Source: Globisporangium splendens
Lineage: Eukaryota > Oomycota > Peronosporomycetes > Pythiales > Pythiaceae
Reading direction: 5' to 3'
Length of the DNA stretch: 64,000 nucleotides
NCBI GenBank assembly: GCA_006386115.1
Contig: VFIW01000057.1
Coordinates: 124,001-188,000, forward strand
The translations under genes and the position numbers were made by a program. Position 1 is the first letter of the stretch. Each line of letters starts with the position of its first letter. This document shows positions 11,469-21,625 of this stretch, piece after piece. A model generated the notes under the pieces. That model made no database searches. It had not been told where the DNA came from and saw only the letters and a list, made by a program, of their open reading frames with translations.

Positions 11469-13054
11469 TTAATCACGAATTTGCGTCAAAACGATCTGTG
11501 CTCGCGGTTCATCTTCTTCGAAGTCAATGTCAGTAGACGTAGAATCTCCGCCACTGGGCACGACGATCAGATCTTTGATTATTCGGCCGGTGTGTTCAGG
11601 TGTCTGCGTCTCGCTCTCAATGAGCTCTTCGTGGAGTGCCCTCCACTCGGTGAGCGCAAGCGACGGACCTCGGGGTTCGTCTCGTCGCTTCTTTCGAGCG
11701 TCTCGAGAAGTTCTGGCTGTGCAAACAAAAGTGGCACGAAGCACGTCAGAATCTTTGTGGTCAATAAATCGCCACCTCAAGTATCACAACAACAAAAAGG
11801 TGTGTACCTCGACAGGACGCCAAGACTGCGCCAAGCGAGCCGGCTATGATGGCCACCATCAGCACAACCACAACGGCTCGCAACGAAATAGCCAATGACA
11901 CAGAATTGTCGCCTTGTGTGGTGCTGGAAGCATCTCGCGCCACACACAGCAAATTGTTCACCCCCTGCTTCCAAGAGGCAGCTTCGCAGGCGCTGATGCA
12001 CACGCAGCCGTTTTGCCCAATGCCGAAGAGAGCGGATCTGTTGCTCGATAACTGAGTGCACGCGGCGTCATTTGACTCGCAGTACGTTGTGTTGTCCGAT
12101 GGGAAGTAGTGTAGCGAGCCTGTGGATGTGTTGCTGCGATAGTCGTTCGTGGCGTCGTACCTTGACATGCTCGCACAGTAACCCGAAGGCGTGATGGTGC
12201 AGCTCTAAAAAGAGGTCATTGCTGTCAGTAATAAGTTTGGGGTTGGGTACAATAGGCAGAAAGGCACTAGGTTACAGCTTTCGCTCACATACCGCTCCGT
12301 TTTCAAGTGGAAGGTTTAGACAATCGTAGCACGTGCGCGGGAGTCCACACAGCGTCTGGTTTGTGTACCACGTGCAGCGATCTTCAACAGCGAGAGTTTG
12401 TTTTCTGGGTGGTACTGGCGCTGGGGTTTGTGTGTGCACGATGGACTCGGAGGCACTAGTTGTGACATTGGTGTTCAACGTACAGGAGCTTTGCTGCGCG
12501 TCTTCATCTGCTGCTGTGGCGTAGGCGAGTTGCACGTCCGCTAGAACGTGCCAGAGTTGACCCTCACAGAACGGCAGGCACACGCATCCGTTGCTGCCCG
12601 TGCAGAACTGGCTATTGGCAACGTTGCATGAGCTGCACGCTGCGTCTTGGGACTCGCAGTAGCTGGTGTTGGCTGATGGGAAGTACCATGTGGTCGTAAA
12701 ATCCTTTGCGTCACTGCGCCGATAATCTTGGTCGGCGACGTACTCGCGCATGCTCCGGCACAATCCGTTTGATGTCAGTGCACAGTCCTAGCGAATCAAC
12801 CCAAAAAAGCAGAAGCAATGCGTTAGCATTCACGTATACTGAAGCTGTTGTTTGGTTCTGAATTGCCTAAGCAAACGGACATTTGAGTTCGTTGGTGTCT
12901 CGTTTAGACACTCTCGACAGGTCCGCGGAGCCAGGTAGCAAGTGCCGTCGTCTCGTTCAACCTCCTTCCAGGCGCAGCTCGAGTTGCGTTGGCGTTGCTC
13001 ACGCTCCGCCACGTCTGAGGATCTACTCGCAATAGCACTGCCAGTGCTACTCAT
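11469..13054 (-). CDS. Two-module cysteine-rich membrane protein (member 7)
   Basis: Four exons, 13054-12881, 12787-12293, 12204-11808 and 11716-11469, about 437 aa, with phases 0, 0 and 1 as in members 6 and 8. Module 1 has CAWKEV, APRTCRECLN, CALTSNGLC, WYFPSANTSYC, CSSC, CTGSNGCVCLPFCE. Module 2 has CTWYTNQTLCGLPRTCYDCLN, CTITPSGYC, HYFPSDNTTYC and GQNGCVCISACE; its usual C-x2-C pair after YFPS is degenerate (only one Cys, before TQLSS). The membrane segment is around LRAVVVVLMVAIIAGSLGAVLA. The tail carries EPRGPSLALTEWRALHEELIESE and an acidic end. It is closest to member 6: the linker plus CTWYTNQTLCGLPRTCYDCLN are nearly identical, suggesting a recent duplication. Confidence 0.85.
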
Positions 13055-13581
13055 GGGGAACGACTATCGTCTGAAGCAAAATGGTGTGATGACCTGACGC
13101 TCGATTCAATTATGATGCGAGAGCTGCTCATAAGATTAGTACAAGCGTGCAGTTCGAGCCCAACTGCAACCTGTGGCTCTCCTTTCCTTGAGCTCCGATC
13201 TGGATGATGGCGATTTCGTAATGGCATAATCGGAATCCTTGTGCGTCATTCAAACCCTCTCGTGATCAGTGTACTAATCGACGCGATTACGCACTGGCGA
13301 TTACTCGCCACTAGTTTTTTGCAGTAATCAACGCGGCATTCCAATGCCCAGGTGTCTCTACAACTTCCGACTTTAGATCCTTTGCGTCTCAACTGAGCCG
13401 CTCTCCTCATTGAGGCACACCTTTTTCTGCCATCTGATCCACCAACTTCACTTTTATTAATTCAAGACAATCAAAACCTGCACGCGCACCATCCAAAATC
13501 GCTGCCAAAACAGACTTCAAGACAATAAACAAAGCACAGCCATAACACACAGACAGCGGTCTCCACTCAGAGAAAACAAAT
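13055..13581. other. Intergenic region, no gene recognised
   Basis: About 525 bp between members 7 and 8; no motif, repeat or RNA gene recognised. Confidence 0.4.
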
Positions 13582-15214
13582 CTACTGGACGCCAGTCGCT
13601 GTTGTTGTCCGGCTCGGAGATATCGGCCGATACCCGTCGCCTTCTTCAACGACAACCGTCGGTCCGTCCCCGTGGGTTAGCACGGCGCGTCGCTCACCGG
13701 CAACGTGCTCGACAAACTCGCGCTCTTTGCTGATGAGGTCCTCGCACATGCTCTTCCAACCGTCGAGCTGCAACGGTGCCAAGCCCGAGCTTCCTCTTCG
13801 TTCACGCGCGGCGCGTCGCTGTTCTCGCAACAGTTCCTGACGACGGACAGCTCCTACAAAGATGCACAACAGGAAAGAAGAAGGATGTTAGATTCACACG
13901 ATGTATCCATTGGCAGGAGCTCAATCAAATCAGAACACTCACGTCGCGTTCTGACGATTGTCAAAAGTTGGATGGCGCCTGTGAAGGCCAGTGTGAACCC
14001 GATCATCATGAGCGCGATGGTTGCGACCGAGAACTGCCCGTTCGAAGACACAACGACCGAAGCTGAGCACGTTGCGTCCTTCACGATCGCTTTCCAGTTG
14101 GCTGATTCACAGAATGCGACGCAAACGCAGCCGTTCGCGCCGACACAGTACTGAGTCGGGTTCGTGACGCCTGTGATCGACTCCTTGAACGTCGTCTCCT
14201 TGCATTTCTGACACACGGCGTCGTTGGCTTCGCAGTACGTCGTGTTCGTCGACGGGAAGTAATGCGCCGCACCCGCAGATTTGCGCACGCGGTAGTCGTG
14301 CGTGTAGTCGTACTCCGAGATTGAAGCGCAGTAGCCAGCTGGATTGATCGTGCATTTCTACCACAGCAGCAGAACCAACAGCAAATGAGTATGACCCGAC
14401 AGCAGCATGCATAGAGTTTCCCACGTACCTGTCCGCTGTAAAGAGGTACGTTCAGGCAGTCGTAGCAAGAGCGAGGGACGTCACAGAACGTCTGGTTCTG
14501 GTACCACCGACATGTGTCTTCGCTCGCGTACACGTTCTTCCTGATGGGTGTTGTAAAGATGTTGATGGATGAAACCTCGTTGCTGCCACTGGCACTGCTG
14601 GATGCACTTGTGGATGAGTTGGCGGCGATCGGGCACGTCGCATTGACGGTCTCGTTGCGCTCGGCCATGACCGTCCGCAGCCGCTCGAGCGTCTCATTCC
14701 GCCACGAGTCCGACTCGCAGATCTTGACGCACACGCAGTTGTTCTTGCCCTCGCAGTACGCCGAAGGGTTGTTTTCGAGCACGAACGTCGAGCTTTTGCA
14801 CGAGTTGCAGAGCGTGTCGTTGGCTTCGCAGTACGTGGTGTTCGTCTCGGGGAAGTAGTTGTAATGGATCGGGAACCCGCCCGCGGGTCCGCCGCGGCGG
14901 TAGTCTTGCGTGTAGTCATACTCGGACATGCTCGCGCATAAGCCAAATGGCGTCAGCGTGCATTTCTAACACCACCAACCAGCACATAGAGTGAGCAAGC
15001 CACAAAGTCACCCATGCACACATATACAACATGCAACACGCACGTTGCCATCCGCGAGTTCCGTGTTGAGGCAGTCGTAGCACGTGCGCGGCTCGATGTA
15101 GCACTTGATGCCGTCGGTGACCTGCTGCCAGCTGCAGCTCGTGGGCGGCGTGACGCGTTTTCCGATCAGCACGACATCGCTTCCAGAGGAAGCCGACGCC
15201 GACGAAGCGCTCAT
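13582..15214 (-). CDS. Two-module cysteine-rich membrane protein (member 8)
   Basis: Four exons, 15214-15044, 14965-14429, 14357-13943 and 13853-13582, about 464 aa, phases 0, 0, 1. Module 1 has CSWQQV, EPRTCYDCLN, CTLTPFGLC, NYFPETNTTYC, CNSC, CEGKNNCVCVKICE. Module 2 has CRWYQNQTFC, VPRSCYDCLN, CTINPAGYC, HYFPSTNTTYC, CQKC, CVGANGCVCVAFCE. The membrane segment is around TIALMMIGFTLAFTGAIQLL. The tail has LAPLQLDGWKSMCEDLISKE and EEGDGYRPISPS, linking it to members 4 and 5. An in-frame ATG 27 codons upstream (15295) exists; MSASSASASS matches the Ser-rich paralogue starts better. Confidence 0.85.
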
Positions 15215-16612
15215 GATGGAGGGGATGGCAGAGTGGAGGAGTGCGCTGCTGCAATTGGTCACACACTGTGCTTGTGCAAGTGTCGTCCCAATCACCGCCT
15301 GCAGAGAGCGCGTGGTGGATGGAGAGAGTGTTCGACACCTGTCGTTCCCTTCTCTTTCACTGGCACGCGCTGCTGAACCGAGATGGCCACGCGCGCGAGC
15401 ACCGTGCTCCCTGTTCTATAGCATAGCCATCACTGCAATATGCAAATTGAGAGGCTGGCACAAACGTTCTTATAACGAAATTGTGCTGTACTGCCTGGAT
15501 GTTCGATTCTTTTGGGTTTTACGTGTCAAGAATCAACAGCACTGCTTTTGGTTAATACAGACATGACACGCGGGAACCTGTAGAGTGCAGAGCGTAACGG
15601 AAAAGGGACAATCTCGTCGCACAGCTCAGCTGCCACATATTGGTAGACGCACAGTTGGTCACACGCCCGCCCGCCCCTCCGGTCAGTGGGTGCAGTGCGG
15701 ATGGCAGCTTTACACACCGTCTGCATATGCGAGCATACGTGTGTGCATGTGTGTGCGTGCGTGTGTGGCTGCAAGTGGCTGATGCGCTTCCGTTTGTGAC
15801 GACCATCTGGAGGCGGACAAGAGGATCGTTGAGGAGTAGCCGTTGCCGCATGCCGCAGACTCCGCGTGCGCCAGTGACATTACGAACCCCTAAATAGACG
15901 GTCGCGGGTCACCAGCCGCCGCCGTTTTATGGGAAGGGCATGGGGTTTGCTTTGGCAGACGGCGTCATTTTCTGGTTCCCCTGCTCCAATTAATGAAGTC
16001 CATGGATCCTTGAAATGCATGGGACATCCAAAGTGCAGCCTCACAATCTGCATGCAAGCCTTTCGCTGAATAGCAGCGAATGCTGATATGCTAGTAGCAA
16101 CAGGAAACGCGCAGTAATACTCGGCGCTGATGAAGTGCTGGCCGATGGTGCGTGTCTGCGGTCTCTTGGCTGCAAAATGGCATGACTTTCAAAAGTGAGA
16201 CCAGCAGCTGTTCCCAAAGGACGCGGAAAACTGAACCGACAAACTCAGCAAATATCTATTTCCACAGGTCGCATTATAACTCTCTGTAGCTCCACTTTTG
16301 ATTAACCCACTCGCTATTGTCGCGAACGATAATCCAGTTTCACAGGTACCAGCTGTTTTTCCTGCCATATGGGAGTGAGTCCTGGACGCCACACCGGTAT
16401 ACAAATTCCCATATAAGAAATCGAACGCGCCGTCAGCACAGAGAGCTGGTTCTGAACTTTGGGTGCTGGCGTCACTTTGCGCCACTCATATATTATCCAG
16501 CACACTTTGCCAATCACGCGGAAAGATCCACACACAAGAAGCATGTGGTTTGTCCTGTGTCAGATGACCGACTGACTCTATGCAGACGCGCCAGTGCGGG
16601 GCGGACCAAGCG
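15215..16612. other. Intergenic region separating the membrane-protein array from the expansins
   Basis: About 1.4 kb. It contains a GT-rich imperfect dinucleotide stretch near 15735-15780. Open frames are short and unconvincing. The left array ends here and the coding strand switches from minus to plus, so this interval holds two divergent promoters. Confidence 0.45.
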
Positions 16613-16626
16613 CCATTCGCCAATTT
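16613..16626 (+). promoter_or_regulatory. Oomycete-type initiator of the anchored expansin gene
   Basis: CCATTCGCCAATTT matches the core of the oomycete initiator GCTCATTYBNCAWTTT at all positions except the T before CATT. It lies 22 bp before the ATG at 16648, a distance typical of the short leaders in oomycetes. Known consensus plus visible match; transcription start not shown. Confidence 0.6.
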
Positions 16627-16647
16627 GACCCATTCGCAATAGACGCC

Positions 16648-18282
16648 ATGCTGCTTCCTCGGACGTTCGCCTTGCTGGCAGTATCGCTTGGTCTCGCGTG
16701 CGCTGACGAGTACTTCCATGGCGACGGCACGGCGTACACGCTCGGCAGCACGAGCGCCGGCAACTGCAACATGATGGCGGCCAACAGCGACGCCGGCGCC
16801 AACTACGCCGCGATCAACGACCCGCAGTGGGACGGTATGAAGAGCTGCGGCCGCTGCGCCGAGGTGTCCTGCGACGACTCGCGCTGCACGAGCACGAGCT
16901 CGCAGGTCGTGCAGATCCTCGACCGCTGTCCGGAGTGCAAGAGCGGCGACCTGGACCTGTCCCCGAGCGTGTTCAAGAAGATCACTGGGTCAGACCCCGC
17001 GCGACTGAGCATCAAGTGGAAGTTCGTGGACTGCCCCTCGCAGGGAAACATCAAGTTCTGCCTCAAAGGCGGCAGCAACAGTTTCTGGACCGCGATTCAG
17101 CCAGCGAACTTCGTATCGGGCGTCACGAGCATGACTGTGAACGGCAAAGCGACGACGATGGTCGACTCGGCGTACTACTACTTGCTCGACGGCAACAGCC
17201 AGGTGCAAACGGATCTGTCGAGCGTGAAAGTGAAGCTAACCTCCGTGAGCGGAGAGGTCGTTCAGGACACTGTCTCGTTGACGGCGGGCTCGTGCACGAC
17301 TGCCAGCGTTCAGTTTTCCTCGGGCAACAGCAACCAAGGAAGCACCGTGCAAAGCGAGGCGACCCCACCACCAACGACTGTGGCTCCGACGACTCCGCCA
17401 CCGACGACCGCGGCCCCCACTCCTCCTCCAACCACAGCCGCGCCAACGCCGCCACCAACTATGGCGACCCCGACTCCACCACCAACTACGGCAATCCCGA
17501 CTCCTCCACCGACCACTCCACCACCAACCACTGCTGCTCCAACATCCCTGGCGCCAACCCCAGAACCGACGACAGAGGAGCCTACTCCTGAACCCACAGA
17601 GGAGCCAACTCCAGCCCCAACACCTTCAACCAAAGTGAGTGATGCTATCTCTGCTGTCAATGAGGAGCGCTCCATCTCACCAACTCCTGCTGTTATTGAT
17701 GTGACTCTTTCCCCGTCCCTGTCGACCACTCCTGAAACTACTCCGGTGCCAACCCCGACTCCGACTCCTGCTCCATCGCCATTGCTTATTCCTACATCTG
17801 AACAGAGCAACTCATCCAGTGCGTTCCTGCAAGAAGATCGATCGGACGATACGAGTACCCCGTCTCCTACTCCAGTTCCAACGACGACACCTTCACCGAC
17901 GCCAACAGAGACGGAGGTGTCCTCAGGCGTAGCGAGCGAGGCTTCCACCGACACACCATCGCCTGCGCCACCATCTACCTCATCTACGCCATCGCCTGCG
18001 CCACCATCTACCTCATCTACGCCATCGAGCGGCAGCACTCAGATCGTGAGCAATCAATCCGGCGCTGCTGGTTCCGCCCTCAACGTTCCCCTCATTGTGC
18101 TGAGCGCGATGGGGGCAATTGGCGTGTTTGTGTTGATCGCGGTTGTCGCCGTGGTGCGGAAGAAACGCATCGACGAGCGAAAGCGCCAAGCCGACGAGCC
18201 AGTGATCCTCTCATCTGTGCTCACGCGCATGTACTCGGAGGCGGACACGCCCGCCCAGAGAACTGACATCGCGGTGCTGTAA
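16648..18282 (+). CDS. Membrane-anchored expansin-like protein
   Basis: Single exon, 544 aa. A signal peptide (MLLPRTFALLAVSLGLACA) is followed by a double-psi beta-barrel domain with GDGTAYTLG, GNCNMM, CGRCAEVSC and DRCPECKSGDLDLSPSVFKKI, where the DLDLSP aspartate sits at the position conserved in expansins. A second beta domain (about residues 145-230) includes FWTAIQPANF and resembles the carbohydrate-binding half. About 240 residues of Pro/Thr/Ser-rich mucin-like stalk follow. A hydrophobic helix (about 478-503) and a basic tail starting RKKRIDERKRQ anchor it in the membrane. Expansins loosen cell-wall polysaccharides without hydrolysis; a wall-spanning anchored form could act on the oomycete's own wall or at the host contact. 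The ATG at 16648 was chosen over 16594 because it begins the signal peptide. Confidence 0.88.
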   Translation: MLLPRTFALLAVSLGLACADEYFHGDGTAYTLGSTSAGNCNMMAANSDAGANYAAINDPQWDGMKSCGRCAEVSCDDSRCTSTSSQVVQILDRCPECKSGDLDLSPSVFKKITGSDPARLSIKWKFVDCPSQGNIKFCLKGGSNSFWTAIQPANFVSGVTSMTVNGKATTMVDSAYYYLLDGNSQVQTDLSSVKVKLTSVSGEVVQDTVSLTAGSCTTASVQFSSGNSNQGSTVQSEATPPPTTVAPTTPPPTTAAPTPPPTTAAPTPPPTMATPTPPPTTAIPTPPPTTPPPTTAAPTSLAPTPEPTTEEPTPEPTEEPTPAPTPSTKVSDAISAVNEERSISPTPAVIDVTLSPSLSTTPETTPVPTPTPTPAPSPLLIPTSEQSNSSSAFLQEDRSDDTSTPSPTPVPTTTPSPTPTETEVSSGVASEASTDTPSPAPPSTSSTPSPAPPSTSSTPSSGSTQIVSNQSGAAGSALNVPLIVLSAMGAIGVFVLIAVVAVVRKKRIDERKRQADEPVILSSVLTRMYSEADTPAQRTDIAVL

Positions 18283-18705
18283 CTCAGTCGACATATTTGC
18301 GTGAGGGGAAAACGTCTTGGGAAGTATTCTTTATTTTGAACGATATCGCATCATCTAGCTTTATTGAGTCGAATGTAATTCAGACTAAATACAAAGGGTG
18401 CCGTGGAAGAAATGGACGCCTATTTGACTTTTGAACCAGGGTACGTAATGACAGCTTCACTGTCATACTCCAGGACACATGGAATGTTTTCAGCACGCAG
18501 CACATTCCCCATCACGATGAGCGCCTTCACAAAAGCTATATAATGGTATGCGAAAGGGGCTGATCTTTGCGGACGCAGGCGACTGCAGTTTTCTGCGTCA
18601 AAGTTGTAATTGACGGTTGGAAGTGCTTTTGACATCGAGTTCCGAGAAATCTAACGTTCGCACCACTCTCAAATTCCGAGCAAAGTCCAAAAGGCAAGAG
18701 AGAAG
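18283..18705. other. Intergenic region between expansin and CRN pseudogene
   Basis: About 420 bp; no gene recognised. The inverted repeat begins at its right edge. Confidence 0.4.
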
Positions 18706-19771
18706 AAGATGGCGGAGCTGCTCTGCATGATCGTGGGGTGAGAAGGAAAGCGCGTTTGTTGTGGAGTTCGATCCACATTAAATGGTGGGGTCCTTGCAAG
18801 CTGCGATCAAGAGGGCGAACGAGGACACGATCACGTGCGGCGCCAGGCGACTCCGACTGTATCTCGCCCGCAGGAAAAGCAGCAGCGGCGACGAATGGCT
18901 GCACGTGGACGAGACTGCGGCACTTGACCTGGTGAACGGAGTTGTCACGAGCGACATTGAAGAGATTGTCCAAGGAGAGCATATGAATGCATTGGAGACC
19001 TTGCAGTATTACTTGTCGAGCGATGGTAACGCGGCGCAACCGCCACAAGATCGGATCCACAGTCGTTGCTGCTCGCGCTGTTGAACATCTCTTGCCTCCT
19101 GACACCGATCGCCAGACTGATGAAGCCACATTTCGAAGTTGAAGATACCCGATGCGAGAGTGGCGTTGTGATCTCCTTGTTCTATGACTCTGGCAAGAAG
19201 CAGTATCCTCCCGGAATGAGCTATCGACGCATCCCACATCTGCGTGATATCTACGGCACGATGCAAGGTCATTCGGTTCCAAACATCGTCCACGTGAAAG
19301 AATACCGGGAATCGAGAGGGTATGTTATCCTCACGCCGATCGGAGTCGCTGGTCATCCCCGCTCGCCCACGCACTTACTGATGGCGTTGCGAGATGTCCT
19401 TTGCGCATTGGCCGCATTGCACGGACTCAACATTGTGCACCGAGATGTTCGCTGGGACAATGTGATGAAGGCTAGAACGGAAGACGCGTGGTTGCTGATC
19501 GACTTTGACGGCGCAACATTCTCCCCTGCAGCTCAAGCGAGCGGAAGCCACTTGAACCCACACAATCACACGCCAGAGATCTTTTCCTCGGCTTCGCACG
19601 ACACAAGTGTCGACGTGTGGGGTGTCGGGTACTTGATTTCAGCCGTTCCAGAGTATGCGTCGAACGAGTTGGTGCGCATTGAGCGAGCATGTTTACAAGA
19701 TGATCCGGCGCAACGACCGAGTGCGTCTGACGTGCTGGCAATGGTGGAGCAGTTGCTGGCAACGCATTTGC
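18706..19771 (+). repeat. Left arm of a 1066-bp inverted duplication
   Basis: This segment is the reverse complement of 31100-32165, with equal length and almost no differences. The one difference I found is at 18741, where the left copy has TGA and the right copy TGG. The repeat begins three bases before the CRN start codon and ends inside the kinase-like domain, so it is a copied coding block rather than a transposon. No terminal repeats or target-site duplication are seen. Confidence 0.9.
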
Positions 19772-19827
19772 CTGCCGCAAGAGGATCTCAGATTCACTTT
19801 GACACCGACATGCACGTTTATGAATGA
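18709..19827 (+). pseudogene. Crinkler (CRN)-type gene, left copy, disrupted
   Basis: The ATG at 18709 opens a CRN-like N-terminus (MAELLCMIVG) that stops at TGA 18739. Homology to the CRN ubiquitin-like header continues in another frame, with a further stop just before 18782, and includes LRLYLAR, a variant of LxLFLAK. Around 19030-19100 the frame shifts again. A kinase-like domain is then open from 19066 to 19827. It has HRDVRWDNVMK as catalytic loop, IDFDG in place of DFG, TPE near the activation segment and SVDVWGVGYL. CRN proteins are secreted effectors of oomycetes; this copy cannot make a full-length one unless spliced in an unusual way. The open kinase-like part (up to 253 aa) could still be expressed alone. 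Confidence 0.7.
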
Positions 19828-20035
19828 AACAATGAGAGAGCAATGCCCTTTGTCCAGCAGATTTCGCAAGTGCTCCGTTTCTGTTGTGTTTTGATCACTC
19901 TATAAATTAAGCCACTCTATAACAACATACATCAATTTTGGAAAGTTTGTGCTATCCATAGTCTGTTCTGGCAGTTCATTTACCTGTCAAAGTAGATACC
20001 AAGCTGCCACAGTGCGATCTTTCACTCTGCGCACA
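19828..20035. other. Short intergenic region upstream of the esterase
   Basis: About 210 bp. TTCATTTAC near 19976 is a partial initiator match and the only signal noted. Confidence 0.3.
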
Positions 20036-20968
20036 ATGCGAGCATTCGACAACGCGACACAGCTCCTGCTGCTACTGCTGTTCACGTCGACGCTGCTGGT
20101 GCTCGCGATGGCGGACGAGGGAAGCGCCCGCGAAGTGGAGGTCGACGCGCTCTCCCACGCGCATTTCGCAGCACACGACGCCTCCACCCGTGGCAGCAAA
20201 AGCCGCCGCGCCGTGTTCTACTTGATCGGCGATTCGATCACGGAGCAGGCGAACGATCCGATGAACGCGGGCTGGGCGGCGCTGCTGCAGCACAAGTACG
20301 TCCGCTCCGTGGACGTCATCAACCGCGGCCTCTCGGGATACAACACCAGGTACTTGCCATAAAAAGTCCCAGCCATTGTTTCTGTGAATGCGTTCTTACA
20401 CACCACGTCGTTCTCGCGCCGCTACTGCAGGTGGTTCGTGCAGCATGCACTCCCAGTTATTGAGAGCGAGCTCCAGCACGAGTACATGCCGTCCCTGGTT
20501 ACGCTGTTCTTTGGCGCGAATGACGCCGCGCTCGCTGCGGGATATGCCGGCGCACAGCACGTGCCGCTCGACGAGTACCGCGCCAACTTGGCACGCATCA
20601 TTCGCTCGTTGACTCCACATTTGGCGCCGCGCGCCAAGATCCTGCTCATCACGCCGCCTGCTATCATCGATTCGGCTCGAAAAGGAGGCGAGCGCACGAA
20701 CGAGGCTGCGGGGGAGTACGCGCACGCATGTGTAGACGTCGCGCAGGCGGAAAACGTTCCGGTTCTGGATCTATACGCGTTTTTCAACATGCGGTACCCG
20801 AATGAAGCCGCGCGCAGCACGCTTTTCAGCGACGGCCTCCATCTGTCAGCACAAGGGAACGCCGTCACGGCGACACTTTTGGAGCGCACGATCAACGATA
20901 TCTTCGACGACGTCGAGTTGGCGCGCTTCAAAGCCATGCAGCTTCCGGATTTTGGGACCTTCTTGTAG
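20036..20968 (+). CDS. Secreted GDSL esterase, isoamyl-acetate-hydrolase-like
   Basis: Two exons, 20036-20349 and 20431-20968, joined in phase 2 (ACCAG|GTACT, CTGCAG|GTGG), 283 aa. A hydrophobic leader ([17 protein letters not shown]) predicts secretion. The catalytic domain has block [12 protein letters not shown] with the nucleophile Ser, the Gly of [10 protein letters not shown], block III FFGANDA, and [11 protein letters not shown] with the Asp/His pair. These are the SGNH/GDSL hydrolase blocks, closest in spacing to the IAH1 group, which cleaves short-chain acetate esters. A secreted form next to expansins may deacetylate or de-esterify wall or host compounds; that is inference. The length fits the family. 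Confidence 0.85.
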
Positions 20969-21582
20969 GGAAAGGCAGAATTGAGGCGAATGCGCGATCC
21001 TTTGGCGAAAATGTGGCAGCACCTTGCGGGTTGCTATCGTTTGAGGGTGATTCCCGTTTGACGAGCGAATGCGCTTCCAGACACAATTTCAGGCTATCGA
21101 ATCTCGTCTGGATGGGATTCCGCGAAGAAGACATGGGTACGAGCATCAGCAGCGCTGGGTTCATGCGTACAACCATCGCATGAGCTCAAAATACACAAAT
21201 CCAGCAACACGCTCTTGTTTGTCTACCTAGACAACCAGCTCTTGGCTTTAAGCTCGACCAGCTTGCTATATTTGTGGGGAGTTTCGAAACGTCTTTCGAT
21301 AAATGCGCAGGAACACCGCGTGAACGTGCTCAGAAGGAGGACGAAGCAAACGCTTTGGCGCATGAACGTCTGAGTTGCTCGGCTTAACTGATGAACGCAC
21401 AAGATGCTTCAGCTTTGCGGTCGATCCGTTCCGGTATTGATCGTTACGACTGGAGACTCCACTTCGCCACGATTTCTGCGATGGCTGCGGCAACATTCGC
21501 GGGCCAATGTCGGTTTTGAGATGCCCCGAAAGAAATTGGTTGGGTCTTGTCCACCATCCAGCCTGCCCTCACTTCAGCTTTT
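20969..21582. other. Intergenic region, no gene recognised
   Basis: About 610 bp between the esterase and the second expansin. An in-frame extension upstream of 21626 is open back to 21404 but has no signal peptide or motif, so it is treated as leader. Confidence 0.4.
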
Positions 21583-21597
21583 GCCTCATTTTGCACA
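21583..21597 (+). promoter_or_regulatory. Initiator-like element of the second expansin gene
   Basis: GCCTCATTTTGCACAA, about 30 bp before the ATG at 21626, matches the oomycete initiator core TCATTYBNCA. Not experimentally shown. Confidence 0.5.
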
Positions 21598-21625
21598 ACA
21601 GAGAGAAGCCACACAGACAATCACG

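Noticed and set aside
18738..18832. Possible intron (GGG|GTGAGA) in the left CRN copy
   Set aside because: The bases it would remove match the CRN ubiquitin-like header in another frame, so a lesion is more likely than an intron.
18536..19282. Long minus-strand frame duplicated at 31589-32221
   Set aside because: Antisense of the CRN copies; it appears twice only because the repeat does.
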